DNA of 64,000 nucleotides from an uncultured Sulfitobacter sp. GTDB lineage: Bacteria > Pseudomonadota > Alphaproteobacteria > Rhodobacterales > Rhodobacteraceae. The notes beneath the pieces are model-generated. The model worked only from the letters and a program-made list of their open reading frames with translations, ran no database searches and was not told the origin of the DNA. Every line of letters begins with the position of its first letter. Within the stretch, counting starts at the first letter, position 1. A program made the translations under genes and the position numbers. The stretch lies in contig NZ_CANMQD010000001.1 of NCBI RefSeq assembly GCF_947499945.1, positions 1,488,001 to 1,552,000 of the forward strand, in the 5' to 3' direction. Shown piece by piece: positions 56,775 through 64,000 of this stretch.

Positions 56775-58642
56775 GCTGATTTCTTTACCTGGCCCTTACG
56801 GATTACAGCCAAAACTAACGTCAAAGCAGCAGGAGTCATTCCATCAATGCGGGAGGCTTGTGCTAGATTCTCAGGACGCGCTGCAATCATCTTAGACTTG
56901 AGCTCATTAGATAAACCCTCGATTATCGAATAGTCGAGTGAAAGCGGAATACGCTCACCTTCGTCTTTACGGAGCAACGCAACGTCGTTTTCCTGCCGTT
57001 TGATATAATTGGCATACAGCGCGTCTTTTGAAATCTGCTCTCCGATATGATCCGCAACATCATCAAGATCTGGATCTAAGGCACGAATATCAGAGAAGTT
57101 AACATTCTGAAATGAAAGGAGCTGAAACCCTGTACGCCGCTGGCCATCCTGATTAATAGCGATGCCAACAGTATTGGCCTCTTTTGGTGTAAATGTTTTA
57201 CTCTCTAAGAATTTACGACATTCTGTCAGGCTCTGCATCTTTCCCTCAAAAATCTTAGCACGCTCTATCGAAACACAGCCGAGCTTGATACCTTGACCCG
57301 TCAACCGCTGATCCGCGTTATCGGCTCTGAGCGACAGCCTGAATTCTGCCCTTGAGGTAAACATCCTATACGGCTCCGTTACACCTCTAGTCGTAAGATC
57401 ATCAATCATCACCCCGATGTAGCTATTCGTGCGGCTGAAAATGACAGGCTCACGCCCGCTTACAGCCAGAGCAGCGTTAAGGCCCGCAACAAGGCCTTGC
57501 GCCGCAGCCTCCTCATAGCCTGTTGTACCGTTTATCTGCCCTGCCAGATATAGACCACTTACTTCCTTAAGCTCCATAGTTTGGCTTAATGCCCTCGGAT
57601 CAACATAATCATACTCAATTGCGTACCCAGGTTGAAGAATTTTTACCGCATCGAGACCTTTGATCGATCTGACGTAGTCTTCTTGAACATCAACTGGGAG
57701 TGAAGTCGAAATCCCATTTGGATAAATCGTTGGATCGTCCAGTCCCTCGGGCTCCAAAAAGATCTGATGTGACGTTCTGTCGGCAAATCGCACGATCTTA
57801 TCTTCAATAGAAGGGCAATACCTCGGGCCCACTCCATCAATGTGACCGCCGTACATCGCTGAGCGGCTCAAATTCTCGCGAATAATATCGTGTGTTTTCT
57901 CATTTGTATGAGTTATCCCACAAGATATTTGACGTGCGCCTGCTTTCTTCGACATAAAGGAGAATAGTGTTGGAACATCATCAGCGGGCTGCATCTCCAA
58001 GCCGTCCCAGTTAATTGTCCGCCCATCTAGCCGTGGGGGAGTACCTGTTTTTAACCGCCCTAGTTTTAGTCCAAGATCATCGATCCGCTCCGCAAGTTTT
58101 TGGGACGGATTATCACCCATCCGGCCTCCTGCTTTTTGAATATCACCAATATGGATAACCCCCCGCAAGAATGTTCCAGTAGTTAGAACAACCGCACCTG
58201 CGGCAATTGAACTCCCTGACGCCAGCTTAACACCGCAAACACGCGAACCCTTCGTCAAGAAATCGACAGCTTCACCCTCAATGATTTCAATAAGCGGGTG
58301 TGCTTCTATCTCAAAAAGCATGAATTTACGGTATATATTTCGATCAGCTTGCGTTCTAGGTCCCTGTACAGCAGGCCCCTTCCGGCGGTTTAATAGCCGA
58401 AATTGAATACCCGCTGCATCAGCCACACGCCCCATCAACCCGTCGAGAGCATCGATTTCACGAACTAGATGGCCTTTTCCAAGTCCGCCAATTGCGGGAT
58501 TGCAAGACATCACGCCAATCGTCTTGCGCGACATCGTGATTAGTGCCGTTCGAGCACCCATCCGAGCGGAGGCATGCGCTGCGTCGGTACCGGCATGACC
58601 GCCGCCGATTACTATGACATCAAAATGTTTCACGTGAAACAA
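56771..58642 (-). CDS. mnmG: tRNA uridine-5-carboxymethylaminomethyl modification enzyme MnmG (GidA)
   Basis: MnmG with MnmE adds a carboxymethylaminomethyl group to U34 of certain tRNAs using FAD and NADH. The 623-residue product has the FAD-binding [17 protein letters not shown] motif, [18 protein letters not shown], and the family region [15 protein letters not shown]. The start codon is TTG; its first codons lie inside a perfect parS ([14 protein letters not shown]). An alternative is the GTG three codons in. mnmE ends three bases before it. Confidence 0.96.
   Translation of the reverse strand: MFHVKHFDVIVIGGGHAGTDAAHASARMGARTALITMSRKTIGVMSCNPAIGGLGKGHLVREIDALDGLMGRVADAAGIQFRLLNRRKGPAVQGPRTQADRNIYRKFMLFEIEAHPLIEIIEGEAVDFLTKGSRVCGVKLASGSSIAAGAVVLTTGTFLRGVIHIGDIQKAGGRMGDNPSQKLAERIDDLGLKLGRLKTGTPPRLDGRTINWDGLEMQPADDVPTLFSFMSKKAGARQISCGITHTNEKTHDIIRENLSRSAMYGGHIDGVGPRYCPSIEDKIVRFADRTSHQIFLEPEGLDDPTIYPNGISTSLPVDVQEDYVRSIKGLDAVKILQPGYAIEYDYVDPRALSQTMELKEVSGLYLAGQINGTTGYEEAAAQGLVAGLNAALAVSGREPVIFSRTNSYIGVMIDDLTTRGVTEPYRMFTSRAEFRLSLRADNADQRLTGQGIKLGCVSIERAKIFEGKMQSLTECRKFLESKTFTPKEANTVGIAINQDGQRRTGFQLLSFQNVNFSDIRALDPDLDDVADHIGEQISKDALYANYIKRQENDVALLRKDEGERIPLSLDYSIIEGLSNELKSKMIAARPENLAQASRIDGMTPAALTLVLAVIRKGQVKKSA
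58626..58641. promoter_or_regulatory. parS centromere site at the mnmG start
   Basis: TGTTTCACGTGAAACA is again an exact 16-bp match. It overlaps codons 1-6 of mnmG, whose TTG start begins one base outside it. The two sites are about 1.9 kb apart, and both lie 3.2-5.5 kb from the candidate oriC. Confidence 0.95.
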
Positions 58643-58645
58643 TCC

Positions 58646-59932
58646 TCACTTTCCAAGGCAAAAACTAGCAAATATCTCGTCTAACAGATTCTCTGCGTCA
58701 ATGCGACCAACAAGAACTTCGAGCGCATGTATCCCGATATGCAACTCAGCTGCTGCAATATCATAAATATCTGGACCACTTTGGAGTAACTTCTGAGTTT
58801 CCAAAATACAATCACGAGCGGTAGTCATCGCATGGGCATGTCTCGCATGTGTTGCAAGACCAACACCAGAAGCCATACCAGAAAGTATTTTTTCAACATC
58901 ACTTAAAAGTTGATCTACCCCTAATCCGGATTTTCCAGAAACAGCAGGGTAGCTTCCCCCAGTGATATCGGCCTTCGCTTTCAGAACGATATCATCATGA
59001 GCAGGGTCAAAAGGCGGATCTGCGCCTTCCTCCAACAAAAATACCCTCAGATCGGCATCAGCGGCACGCCGCAAGGCCAATTCAACCCCAAGAGTTTCAA
59101 TTTCATCGGTACTCTCACGTATCCCTGCTGTATCAAGCAAAGTCACAGCCAGTCCGCCAAGGTCCATCCGGACTTCGATCACATCTCGTGTTGTTCCGGC
59201 GACGTTCGAAGTAATTGCAGCTTCGCGGCCCGCCAACCTATTCAGTAGGGTTGATTTCCCAACATTAGGCGCCCCTACAATCGCCACTTCAAAACCAGTT
59301 CTTATGCGTTCTGCTGCTTTTGTTCCTTCAATTTCAACAGACAACTCATCTTCAACTACAGCAAGGAGGTCGTTAACTTCGTCACTAACATCAATGGGGA
59401 CATCCTCATCTGCGAAATCTATAGTTGCTTCGAGGAGTGCTGCCGCACGAATTAAGGACCCCCGCCAATGATCAACCTTCGATCCTAGCGCGCCAGATAG
59501 AACACGGAGGGCTTGCTTGCGCTGCGCCTCAGTCTCAGCTTCGATCAGATCAGCAAGTCCTTCAACTTGAACAAGATCTAGCCGTCCATTCTCCAGCGCA
59601 CGCCGCGTAAATTCACCTGGCTCAGCTAAGCGTACTCCCTCAAAAAGGCTAAGCTCTTCGAGCACGCGCCGCATGATCGCTATACTTCCGTGTAAATGAA
59701 GTTCAACGACATCCTCACCAGTAAAGCTCTCTGGTCCAGAGAAACTTAAGATCAACGCCTGATCAATAAAGCCTCCATCACGGTCTTTGATCATCCGCAA
59801 CGCTGTCGCACGTGGTTTAGGTAATGATCCCACCATCTGCGTACAGATTTCATGCGCCAACGGGCCAGAAACCCGCACAACGGCCACCCCTGCGCGGCCC
59901 ATTGCAGTTGCTTGGGCAAAAATAGTATCCAT
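58646..59932 (-). CDS. mnmE: tRNA modification GTPase MnmE (TrmE)
   Basis: MnmE is the GTPase partner of MnmG in wobble-uridine modification. The 428-residue product has the N-terminal folate-binding region (TIFAQATAMGRAGVAVVRVSG), G1 IVGAPNVGKSTLLNRLAG, and ends with FASFCLGK, the C(I/L/V)GK motif needed for the reaction. It lies between rho and mnmG with 30 and 3 bases, forming the rho-mnmE-mnmG-rsmG-parA-parB run. Confidence 0.97.
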   Translation of the reverse strand: MDTIFAQATAMGRAGVAVVRVSGPLAHEICTQMVGSLPKPRATALRMIKDRDGGFIDQALILSFSGPESFTGEDVVELHLHGSIAIMRRVLEELSLFEGVRLAEPGEFTRRALENGRLDLVQVEGLADLIEAETEAQRKQALRVLSGALGSKVDHWRGSLIRAAALLEATIDFADEDVPIDVSDEVNDLLAVVEDELSVEIEGTKAAERIRTGFEVAIVGAPNVGKSTLLNRLAGREAAITSNVAGTTRDVIEVRMDLGGLAVTLLDTAGIRESTDEIETLGVELALRRAADADLRVFLLEEGADPPFDPAHDDIVLKAKADITGGSYPAVSGKSGLGVDQLLSDVEKILSGMASGVGLATHARHAHAMTTARDCILETQKLLQSGPDIYDIAAAELHIGIHALEVLVGRIDAENLLDEIFASFCLGK

Positions 59933-59962
59933 CGACCTAAGCCTTTGAATTTATGTGACGTT

Positions 59963-61234
59963 TTAGGTATTCATAGAATCAAAGAAGTCAGCATTAGTCT
60001 TTGTTTGCTTCAACTTGGATATCAGAAATTCAATACCATCTGTAGTCCCCATCGGGTTGAGGATGCGGCGCAGTACAAAAGTTTTCTGCAAGTCAACTTT
60101 ATCGACCAGCAGCTCCTCTTTGCGCGTACCTGATTTGAGAATGTCGATGGCAGGAAATACGCGTTTGTCTGCGATTTTGCGATCCAGCACGATCTCGGAG
60201 TTACCTGTCCCTTTAAACTCTTCAAAGATGACTTCGTCCATCCGGCTACCAGTATCGATCAGCGCTGTTGCAATGATCGTTAATGAACCACCCTCTTCAA
60301 TGTTGCGAGCCGCGCCAAAGAAACGCTTCGGACGTTGCAGAGCGTTGGCATCCACACCACCGGTCAGAACTTTACCCGATGACGGTACAACCGTGTTGAA
60401 CGCTCGACCCAGACGCGTCACCGAATCAAGCAGGATGACAACATCACGCTTATGCTCAACCAGTCGTTTCGCCTTTTCAATGACCATTTCAGACACGGCA
60501 ACATGACGCGTCGCTGGCTCATCGAAAGTTGAGGACACAACCTCACCCTTCACAGACCGCTGCATGTCTGTAACTTCCTCAGGCCGCTCATCAATAAGCA
60601 AGACGATCAAGTAGCACTCAGGATGGTTCTTTTCGATGGAGTTGGCAATGTTTTGCAGCAAGACGGTTTTACCTGTCCGCGGGGGCGCCACGATCAGAGA
60701 ACGCTGGCCTTTACCGATGGGCGCTACCAGATCAATGATACGCGCAGAGCGATCCTTAACTGTCGGGTCATCCACTTCCATTTTCAGCCGCTCATCAGGA
60801 TAAAGCGGTGTCAGATTCTCAAACGCAACTTTGTGACGCGCCTTGTCAGGGTCTTCAAAGTTAATGAGCGTCACCTCGGTCAACGCAAAGTACCGCTCGG
60901 TATCGTCAGGGGCCTTAATCAGCCCGTCAATAGTATCTCCTGTCCGCAAGGAATGCTGGCGGATCATGTCAGGCGAAACGTAGATATCGTCGGGACCCGG
61001 CAAGTAGTTCGCTTCGGGTGAACGCAAAAAGCCAAAGCCGTCCTGCAACACTTCGAGAACGCCGTCCCCCGAGATTTCCCAACCTTCATCCGCACGTTCG
61101 CGCAAGATTTGGAACATCATCTCACCCTTGCGCATCGTGGATGCGTTTTCAATCTCCAGCTCTTCCGCCATGGACAGCAGTGCTTTGGGAGATTGCTTTT
61201 TCAGGTCGGCAAGGTTGAGGGTCTCAAGTGTCAT
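59963..61234 (-). CDS. rho: Transcription termination factor Rho
   Basis: Rho is the RNA-dependent helicase that ends many transcripts. The 423-residue product has the N-terminal helical and OB-fold RNA-binding regions ([24 protein letters not shown]), Walker [18 protein letters not shown], Walker [15 protein letters not shown], and the R-loop region [20 protein letters not shown]. The ATG of [12 protein letters not shown] is the family start; the frame continues 31 codons up without conserved residues. hemJ lies upstream in the same direction. Confidence 0.97.
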   Translation of the reverse strand: MTLETLNLADLKKQSPKALLSMAEELEIENASTMRKGEMMFQILRERADEGWEISGDGVLEVLQDGFGFLRSPEANYLPGPDDIYVSPDMIRQHSLRTGDTIDGLIKAPDDTERYFALTEVTLINFEDPDKARHKVAFENLTPLYPDERLKMEVDDPTVKDRSARIIDLVAPIGKGQRSLIVAPPRTGKTVLLQNIANSIEKNHPECYLIVLLIDERPEEVTDMQRSVKGEVVSSTFDEPATRHVAVSEMVIEKAKRLVEHKRDVVILLDSVTRLGRAFNTVVPSSGKVLTGGVDANALQRPKRFFGAARNIEEGGSLTIIATALIDTGSRMDEVIFEEFKGTGNSEIVLDRKIADKRVFPAIDILKSGTRKEELLVDKVDLQKTFVLRRILNPMGTTDGIEFLISKLKQTKTNADFFDSMNT

Positions 61235-61364
61235 GCAAATATCCTTGGCCCGCGCAAAAGCGATCATAGGCCGGTCGGTAAATTGTGTCGGGTTGATCCA
61301 TCCTCGGACGAGGTGATGAGCATCCAATACGTGGGGTTTGGTCGCCTGTCAATAAACGCGCGAT

Positions 61365-61814
61365 TTAGAACTTAACCGTAACAGAGAACACAATCACAAT
61401 CATCAGCAGCGTCGGCACCTCGTTCATGATCCGGTACTGCCTGCCTGTGGTAGAGTTTTTACCAACCTGGAACCCCCGCATCCTGCGCATCAGCCAAACA
61501 TGAAAAACCGTCATCGCAATCACGCTTGCCCCCTTGAGCCATGGCCAGACGTCACCCCAAAATACAATTCCGGGCGTTACAACAAGCAAAAGACCAAACA
61601 GCCAAGTTGCCATCATCGCGGGCTGCATAATCACTTTTGCCAGTTTGTATTCCATCATGGCAAAAAGTTCATGGGTCTCTCCACTCAGACCTGCCCGCTC
61701 GGTGTGGTGCACCATCAAGCGAGGGAGGTAGAACAGTGCTGCCATCCATGAGATCACGGACATGATATGAAGCCCTTTGATCCAGGGATAGGCCAGACTC
61801 AAGATATCACTCAT
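61365..61814 (-). CDS. hemJ: Protoporphyrinogen IX oxidase HemJ
   Basis: HemJ oxidises protoporphyrinogen IX to protoporphyrin IX in the membrane. The 149-residue protein has four membrane segments and the family's conserved parts: YPWIKGLHIMSVISWMAALFYLPRLMVHH, with the His that binds heme, and the conserved basic loop GFQVGKNSTTGRQYRIMNEVPTLLM. It lies upstream of rho and directly next to the origin-like spacer. hemE, often its neighbour, is not here. Confidence 0.95.
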   Translation of the reverse strand: MSDILSLAYPWIKGLHIMSVISWMAALFYLPRLMVHHTERAGLSGETHELFAMMEYKLAKVIMQPAMMATWLFGLLLVVTPGIVFWGDVWPWLKGASVIAMTVFHVWLMRRMRGFQVGKNSTTGRQYRIMNEVPTLLMIVIVFSVTVKF

Positions 61815-61898
61815 ATTATTCTCTCCCTCTCAGACCTTCTCTTTATAATAATAAAGATAGAAAGAAAGATTGTTGATTTAAGTAGGTAGCAGGATTCC

Positions 61899-61907
61899 TG
61901 TGGATTA
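61899..61907 (-). promoter_or_regulatory. DnaA box, one mismatch
   Basis: TGTGGATTA reads TAATCCACA on the minus strand; the consensus is TTATNCACA. Confidence 0.6.
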
Positions 61908-61912
61908 AATGG

Positions 61913-61921
61913 TTATGCACA
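61913..61921 (+). promoter_or_regulatory. DnaA box
   Basis: TTATGCACA matches TTATNCACA fully. It lies five bases from the minus-strand box at 61899, giving an inverted pair. Confidence 0.75.
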
Positions 61922-62030
61922 GGAATGACTGGTCAGAACAAACTGAGCAGAACTATTGTTAACAAGATACTAATTTCTAATTTATTAAATATAAATCAGA
62001 TACTTATGGAGTAAATCTTCATTTTGAGCG

Positions 62031-62039
62031 TGTGGGTAA
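62031..62039 (-). promoter_or_regulatory. DnaA box, one mismatch
   Basis: TGTGGGTAA reads TTACCCACA on the minus strand. It lies just past the AT-rich segment. Confidence 0.55.
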
Positions 62040-62090
62040 CTCTGTGTGTTATCTTCAGTTAATGAAAGTTACCAAATGGTAAAATTATCC

Positions 62091-62099
62091 TTATCCACC
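62091..62099 (+). promoter_or_regulatory. DnaA box, one mismatch
   Basis: TTATCCACC differs from TTATCCACA only at the last base. Confidence 0.6.
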
Positions 62100-62183
62100 G
62101 TGGGCGAATCTCTGGCTAAGGTGGTGGAAATGACACCTTATCCCCCTCTTGAACCCAAACCCGTTATTGTCGACAAGTTGTTG

Positions 62184-62198
62184 TTAAGAACATCTTAA
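62184..62198. promoter_or_regulatory. Perfect CtrA-type site in the origin spacer
   Basis: TTAA (62184-62187), seven bases, TTAA (62195-62198) is the full TTAA-N7-TTAA recognition pattern of the cell-cycle regulator CtrA. It is also nearly palindromic (TTAAGA-ACA-TCTTAA). It lies 22 bases before the maf start, so it could act on either replication or maf transcription. Confidence 0.6.
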
Positions 62199-62211
62199 GA
62201 TTATGCATGAG

Positions 62212-62220
62212 TTATCCCCA
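62212..62220 (+). promoter_or_regulatory. DnaA-box-like 9-mer next to maf
   Basis: TTATCCCCA has one mismatch and its last base is the A of the maf start codon. A weaker relative, TTATCCCCC, is at 62138-62146. Confidence 0.45.
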
Positions 62221-62819
62221 TGAGTGTCCACATCATCCTTGCCTCAGGTTCCAGTATTAGGACCCAGATGCTCAGCCAAGCAGCGGTTCCTCACGAGGTC
62301 CAACTGGCGCGGGTGGACGAGGATATGATGAAGGCATCGCTCATCGCAGAGGGTGCCCCGCCTCGCGATATTGCCGATGCTTTGGCAGAAATGAAAGCGT
62401 CAAAGGTCAGTGATAAAAACCCCGGTGCTTTGGTGATAGGCTGTGATCAGGTTCTAGAGCATAACGGAACGCTTCTGAGTAAGCCTGAAACACCCCAAGA
62501 GGCACTTGCGCAGCTCAAGCGGATGCGCGGAGACCGACATACGCTATTATCCGCTGCCGTGATCTTTGAAGATGGCAAACCGTTGTGGCGACATATTGGT
62601 GTTGTGCGTCTACGGATGCGTGATGCGAGTGATGCATATCTCGAAGAATACGTTGAACGTAATTGGGAGAGCATCCGCCACGCCGTAGGCGCTTACAAGC
62701 TTGAAGAGGAAGGCGTGCGGCTTTTCTCGCGTATTGAAGGCGATTACTTTAATGTGCTTGGCATGCCCTTGTTGGAAATCCTGAATTACCTCACCCTTCG
62801 TGGAGACATTGCCCAATGA
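62220..62819 (+). CDS. maf: Maf family nucleotide pyrophosphatase
   Basis: Maf proteins hydrolyse modified or canonical nucleoside triphosphates and are linked to division control. The 199-residue product has ILASGSSIRTQMLSQAAV, and the ALVIGCDQVLEHNGTLLSKPETPQEA region with the Asp-Gln of the active site. The classical SxSPRR motif is replaced by GSSIRTQML, as in a subgroup of Maf-like proteins. It starts at the origin edge and overlaps aroE by four bases. Confidence 0.9.
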   Translation: MSVHIILASGSSIRTQMLSQAAVPHEVQLARVDEDMMKASLIAEGAPPRDIADALAEMKASKVSDKNPGALVIGCDQVLEHNGTLLSKPETPQEALAQLKRMRGDRHTLLSAAVIFEDGKPLWRHIGVVRLRMRDASDAYLEEYVERNWESIRHAVGAYKLEEEGVRLFSRIEGDYFNVLGMPLLEILNYLTLRGDIAQ

Positions 62820-63652
62820 CCGAACTGCCTCGCATCCCTTTGGCTGGTGTTATCGGCGCTCCGATAGCCCATTCAAAATCGCCACAGCTGCACCGTCACT
62901 GGCTTAAGACTTATGGAATTGCAGGCCATTATATCCCGATGGAGGTCAGCAATGACAATCTGGAAAATGTGCTCCGCACCCTGCCCCAAATGGGATTTGT
63001 GGGCGTTAACATTACAATTCCACACAAAGAAAAGGTAATGGAAATCGCCGATCTGGTGACGGATCGTGCGATCCTGATTGGTGCTGCAAACACGCTAATT
63101 TTTCGCAAAGATGGAAAGATTCACGCGGATAACACAGATGGCTATGGCTTCATTGAAAATCTGAAAGCGGGTGCACCGCAATGGAACCCACGGTCTGGTC
63201 CGGCTGCTGTCCTTGGTGCGGGCGGCGCTGCGCGGGCAGTTATCTCATCGCTGCTTGAAGCGGGAGTTCCAGAAATCATGCTCTCTAACCGGACAAGGGT
63301 AAGAGCCGATAAGCTTAAACAGGATTTTGGAAGTCGTATTCGTGTCTATGAGTGGGTTCAGGCAGGCAATATGATTGATGATGCCGACCTGTTGGTGAAC
63401 ACAACATCGCTCGGGATGATTGGAAAGTCAGAGCTGCGCGTGCCGCTTGATGGTCTGCGCTCGTCTACAATCGTCACTGACCTCGTCTATGCACCGCTCA
63501 AGACCAAACTCCTCGCCACAGCAGAGGATTATGGCTGTGCCACTGTTGATGGTCTTGGAATGTTGCTGCATCAGGCCGTGCCTGCTTTTGAGCGTTGGTT
63601 TGGTCGCCGTCCCGAAGTGGACCGTGCCACACGCGCAGCGGCATTACGTTGA
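62816..63652 (+). CDS. aroE: Shikimate dehydrogenase
   Basis: AroE reduces 3-dehydroshikimate to shikimate with NADPH. The 278-residue product has the substrate-binding [34 protein letters not shown] with the catalytic Lys, DGYGF, the cofactor loop [17 protein letters not shown], and NRTRVRAD, which selects NADP. It overlaps maf by four bases and shares one base with the coaE start. Confidence 0.96.
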   Translation: MTELPRIPLAGVIGAPIAHSKSPQLHRHWLKTYGIAGHYIPMEVSNDNLENVLRTLPQMGFVGVNITIPHKEKVMEIADLVTDRAILIGAANTLIFRKDGKIHADNTDGYGFIENLKAGAPQWNPRSGPAAVLGAGGAARAVISSLLEAGVPEIMLSNRTRVRADKLKQDFGSRIRVYEWVQAGNMIDDADLLVNTTSLGMIGKSELRVPLDGLRSSTIVTDLVYAPLKTKLLATAEDYGCATVDGLGMLLHQAVPAFERWFGRRPEVDRATRAAALR

Positions 63653-64000
63653 TGTTTAAGCTTGGCCTGACAGGCTCCATCGGGATGGGTAAATCCACCA
63701 CCGCGCAGATGTTTGTTGATGAGGGTTGTGCGCTTTGGGATGCAGACGCGGCTGTGCACCGTCTCTATGCAAAAGGCGGTGCAGCTGTTGCTCCATTTGC
63801 CCAAGCTTTTCCTGAAGCAGTTATTGATGGTGCCGTTTCGCGTACTGTACTCAAAGATATCATTGGCCGTGACCAAAATGCGCTCAAGCGGATTGAGGCC
63901 ATCGTTCATCCACTTGTCGGACAGGATCGCGCGGCGTTCCTTGCTAAGACGGATGCTGACATTGTCGTGTTAGATATTCCGCTACTGTTTGAAACGGGTG
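63652..64000 (+). CDS. coaE: Dephospho-CoA kinase, 5' part only
   Basis: CoaE phosphorylates dephospho-CoA to complete coenzyme A synthesis. The visible 116 codons start [20 protein letters not shown] with the P-loop, then [13 protein letters not shown] and [13 protein letters not shown], matching the family; the gene leaves the window. The start overlaps the aroE stop (TGATG). Confidence 0.96.
   Translation, partial: MFKLGLTGSIGMGKSTTAQMFVDEGCALWDADAAVHRLYAKGGAAVAPFAQAFPEAVIDGAVSRTVLKDIIGRDQNALKRIEAIVHPLVGQDRAAFLAKTDADIVVLDIPLLFETG

Larger units (their letters stand above)
61815..62219. other. Candidate chromosomal replication origin (oriC)
   Basis: This 405-base gene-free spacer is far more AT-rich than its surroundings, especially 61950-62020, which could be the unwinding element. 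It holds several DnaA-box-like 9-mers (TTATGCACA, and one-mismatch forms of TTATCCACA on both strands) and a perfect TTAA-N7-TTAA. It is flanked by hemJ-rho-gid-par genes on one side and maf-aroE-coaE on the other, the gene order typical of the alphaproteobacterial origin. Origin activity is inferred, not shown. Confidence 0.85.

Noticed and set aside
62043-62051. Extra DnaA box TGTGTGTTA
   Set aside because: Two mismatches to the consensus; too weak to list.
1-64000. CRISPR arrays, insertion sequences, prophage, tRNA or rRNA genes
   Set aside because: Nearly all bases are in recognisable housekeeping genes; no regular repeats, transposase-like proteins or tRNA-like cloverleaf stretches were seen in the spacers.

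Overview
The window is bacterial chromosome from an alphaproteobacterium of the Roseobacter/Rhodobacteraceae type. The call rests on gene order and protein style: parB-parA-rsmG-mnmG-mnmE-rho beside an AT-rich replication origin, hrcA-grpE beside rph-rdgB-hemW, rimP-nusA-ylxR-infB, and dnaK-dnaJ. Base composition is even, coding density is very high, and I see no insertion sequence, phage, CRISPR array, tRNA or rRNA. It reads as a conserved, origin-proximal housekeeping region rather than an accessory island.

Layout. 1-7 kb: the 5' part of an alkB-like gene (leftward), dnaK-dnaJ with a candidate heat-shock promoter, radC, and a leftward pair of envelope genes (an unknown secreted protein and a PstS-like/OmpA fusion). 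7-18.3 kb: secA (leftward), then rightward ppiC-like isomerase, argJ, mutT and a 43-residue small protein, then the leftward rimP-nusA-ylxR-infB operon. 18.4-25.5 kb: proline iminopeptidase with a short family-5 solute-binding protein, ubiG, a leftward comF-grxC-amidohydrolase-marR cluster, a rightward methyltransferase-hemH pair, and a 60-residue small exported protein. 25.6-35.8 kb: two L,D-transpeptidases flanking a CAP-domain lipoprotein, then a long leftward run hslO-nudix-cca-ABC-ABC-rRNA/tRNA methyltransferase, and a rightward Nudix gene. 35.8-47.5 kb: a response-regulator/SpoIIE phosphatase with a divergent HPt protein, SDR, ilvA, argG, a sulfotransferase-like protein, a secreted MsrA, a ribokinase, maeB and a GT61-type glycosyltransferase. 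47.6-54.5 kb: mutS, hrcA-grpE, and rph-rdgB-hemW. 54.5-64 kb: the parB-parA-rsmG-mnmG-mnmE-rho-hemJ block (leftward), the 405-bp origin-like spacer, and maf-aroE-coaE (rightward, coaE cut by the window end).

The genes that work together most clearly are the chromosome replication and segregation module: candidate oriC at 61815-62219 with DnaA boxes and an exact TTAA-N7-TTAA CtrA-type site, ParA and ParB, and two perfect 16-bp parS palindromes, one inside rsmG and one overlapping the start of mnmG. The chaperone set DnaK, DnaJ, GrpE, HrcA and Hsp33 is all present, and dnaK and hrcA share a similar CTTGCAG-N14 candidate sigma-32 promoter. I found no clear undescribed multi-gene system. The best leads are small unknown proteins, the unusual promoter/start arrangement at hrcA, the CtrA site in the origin, and a few odd envelope proteins.
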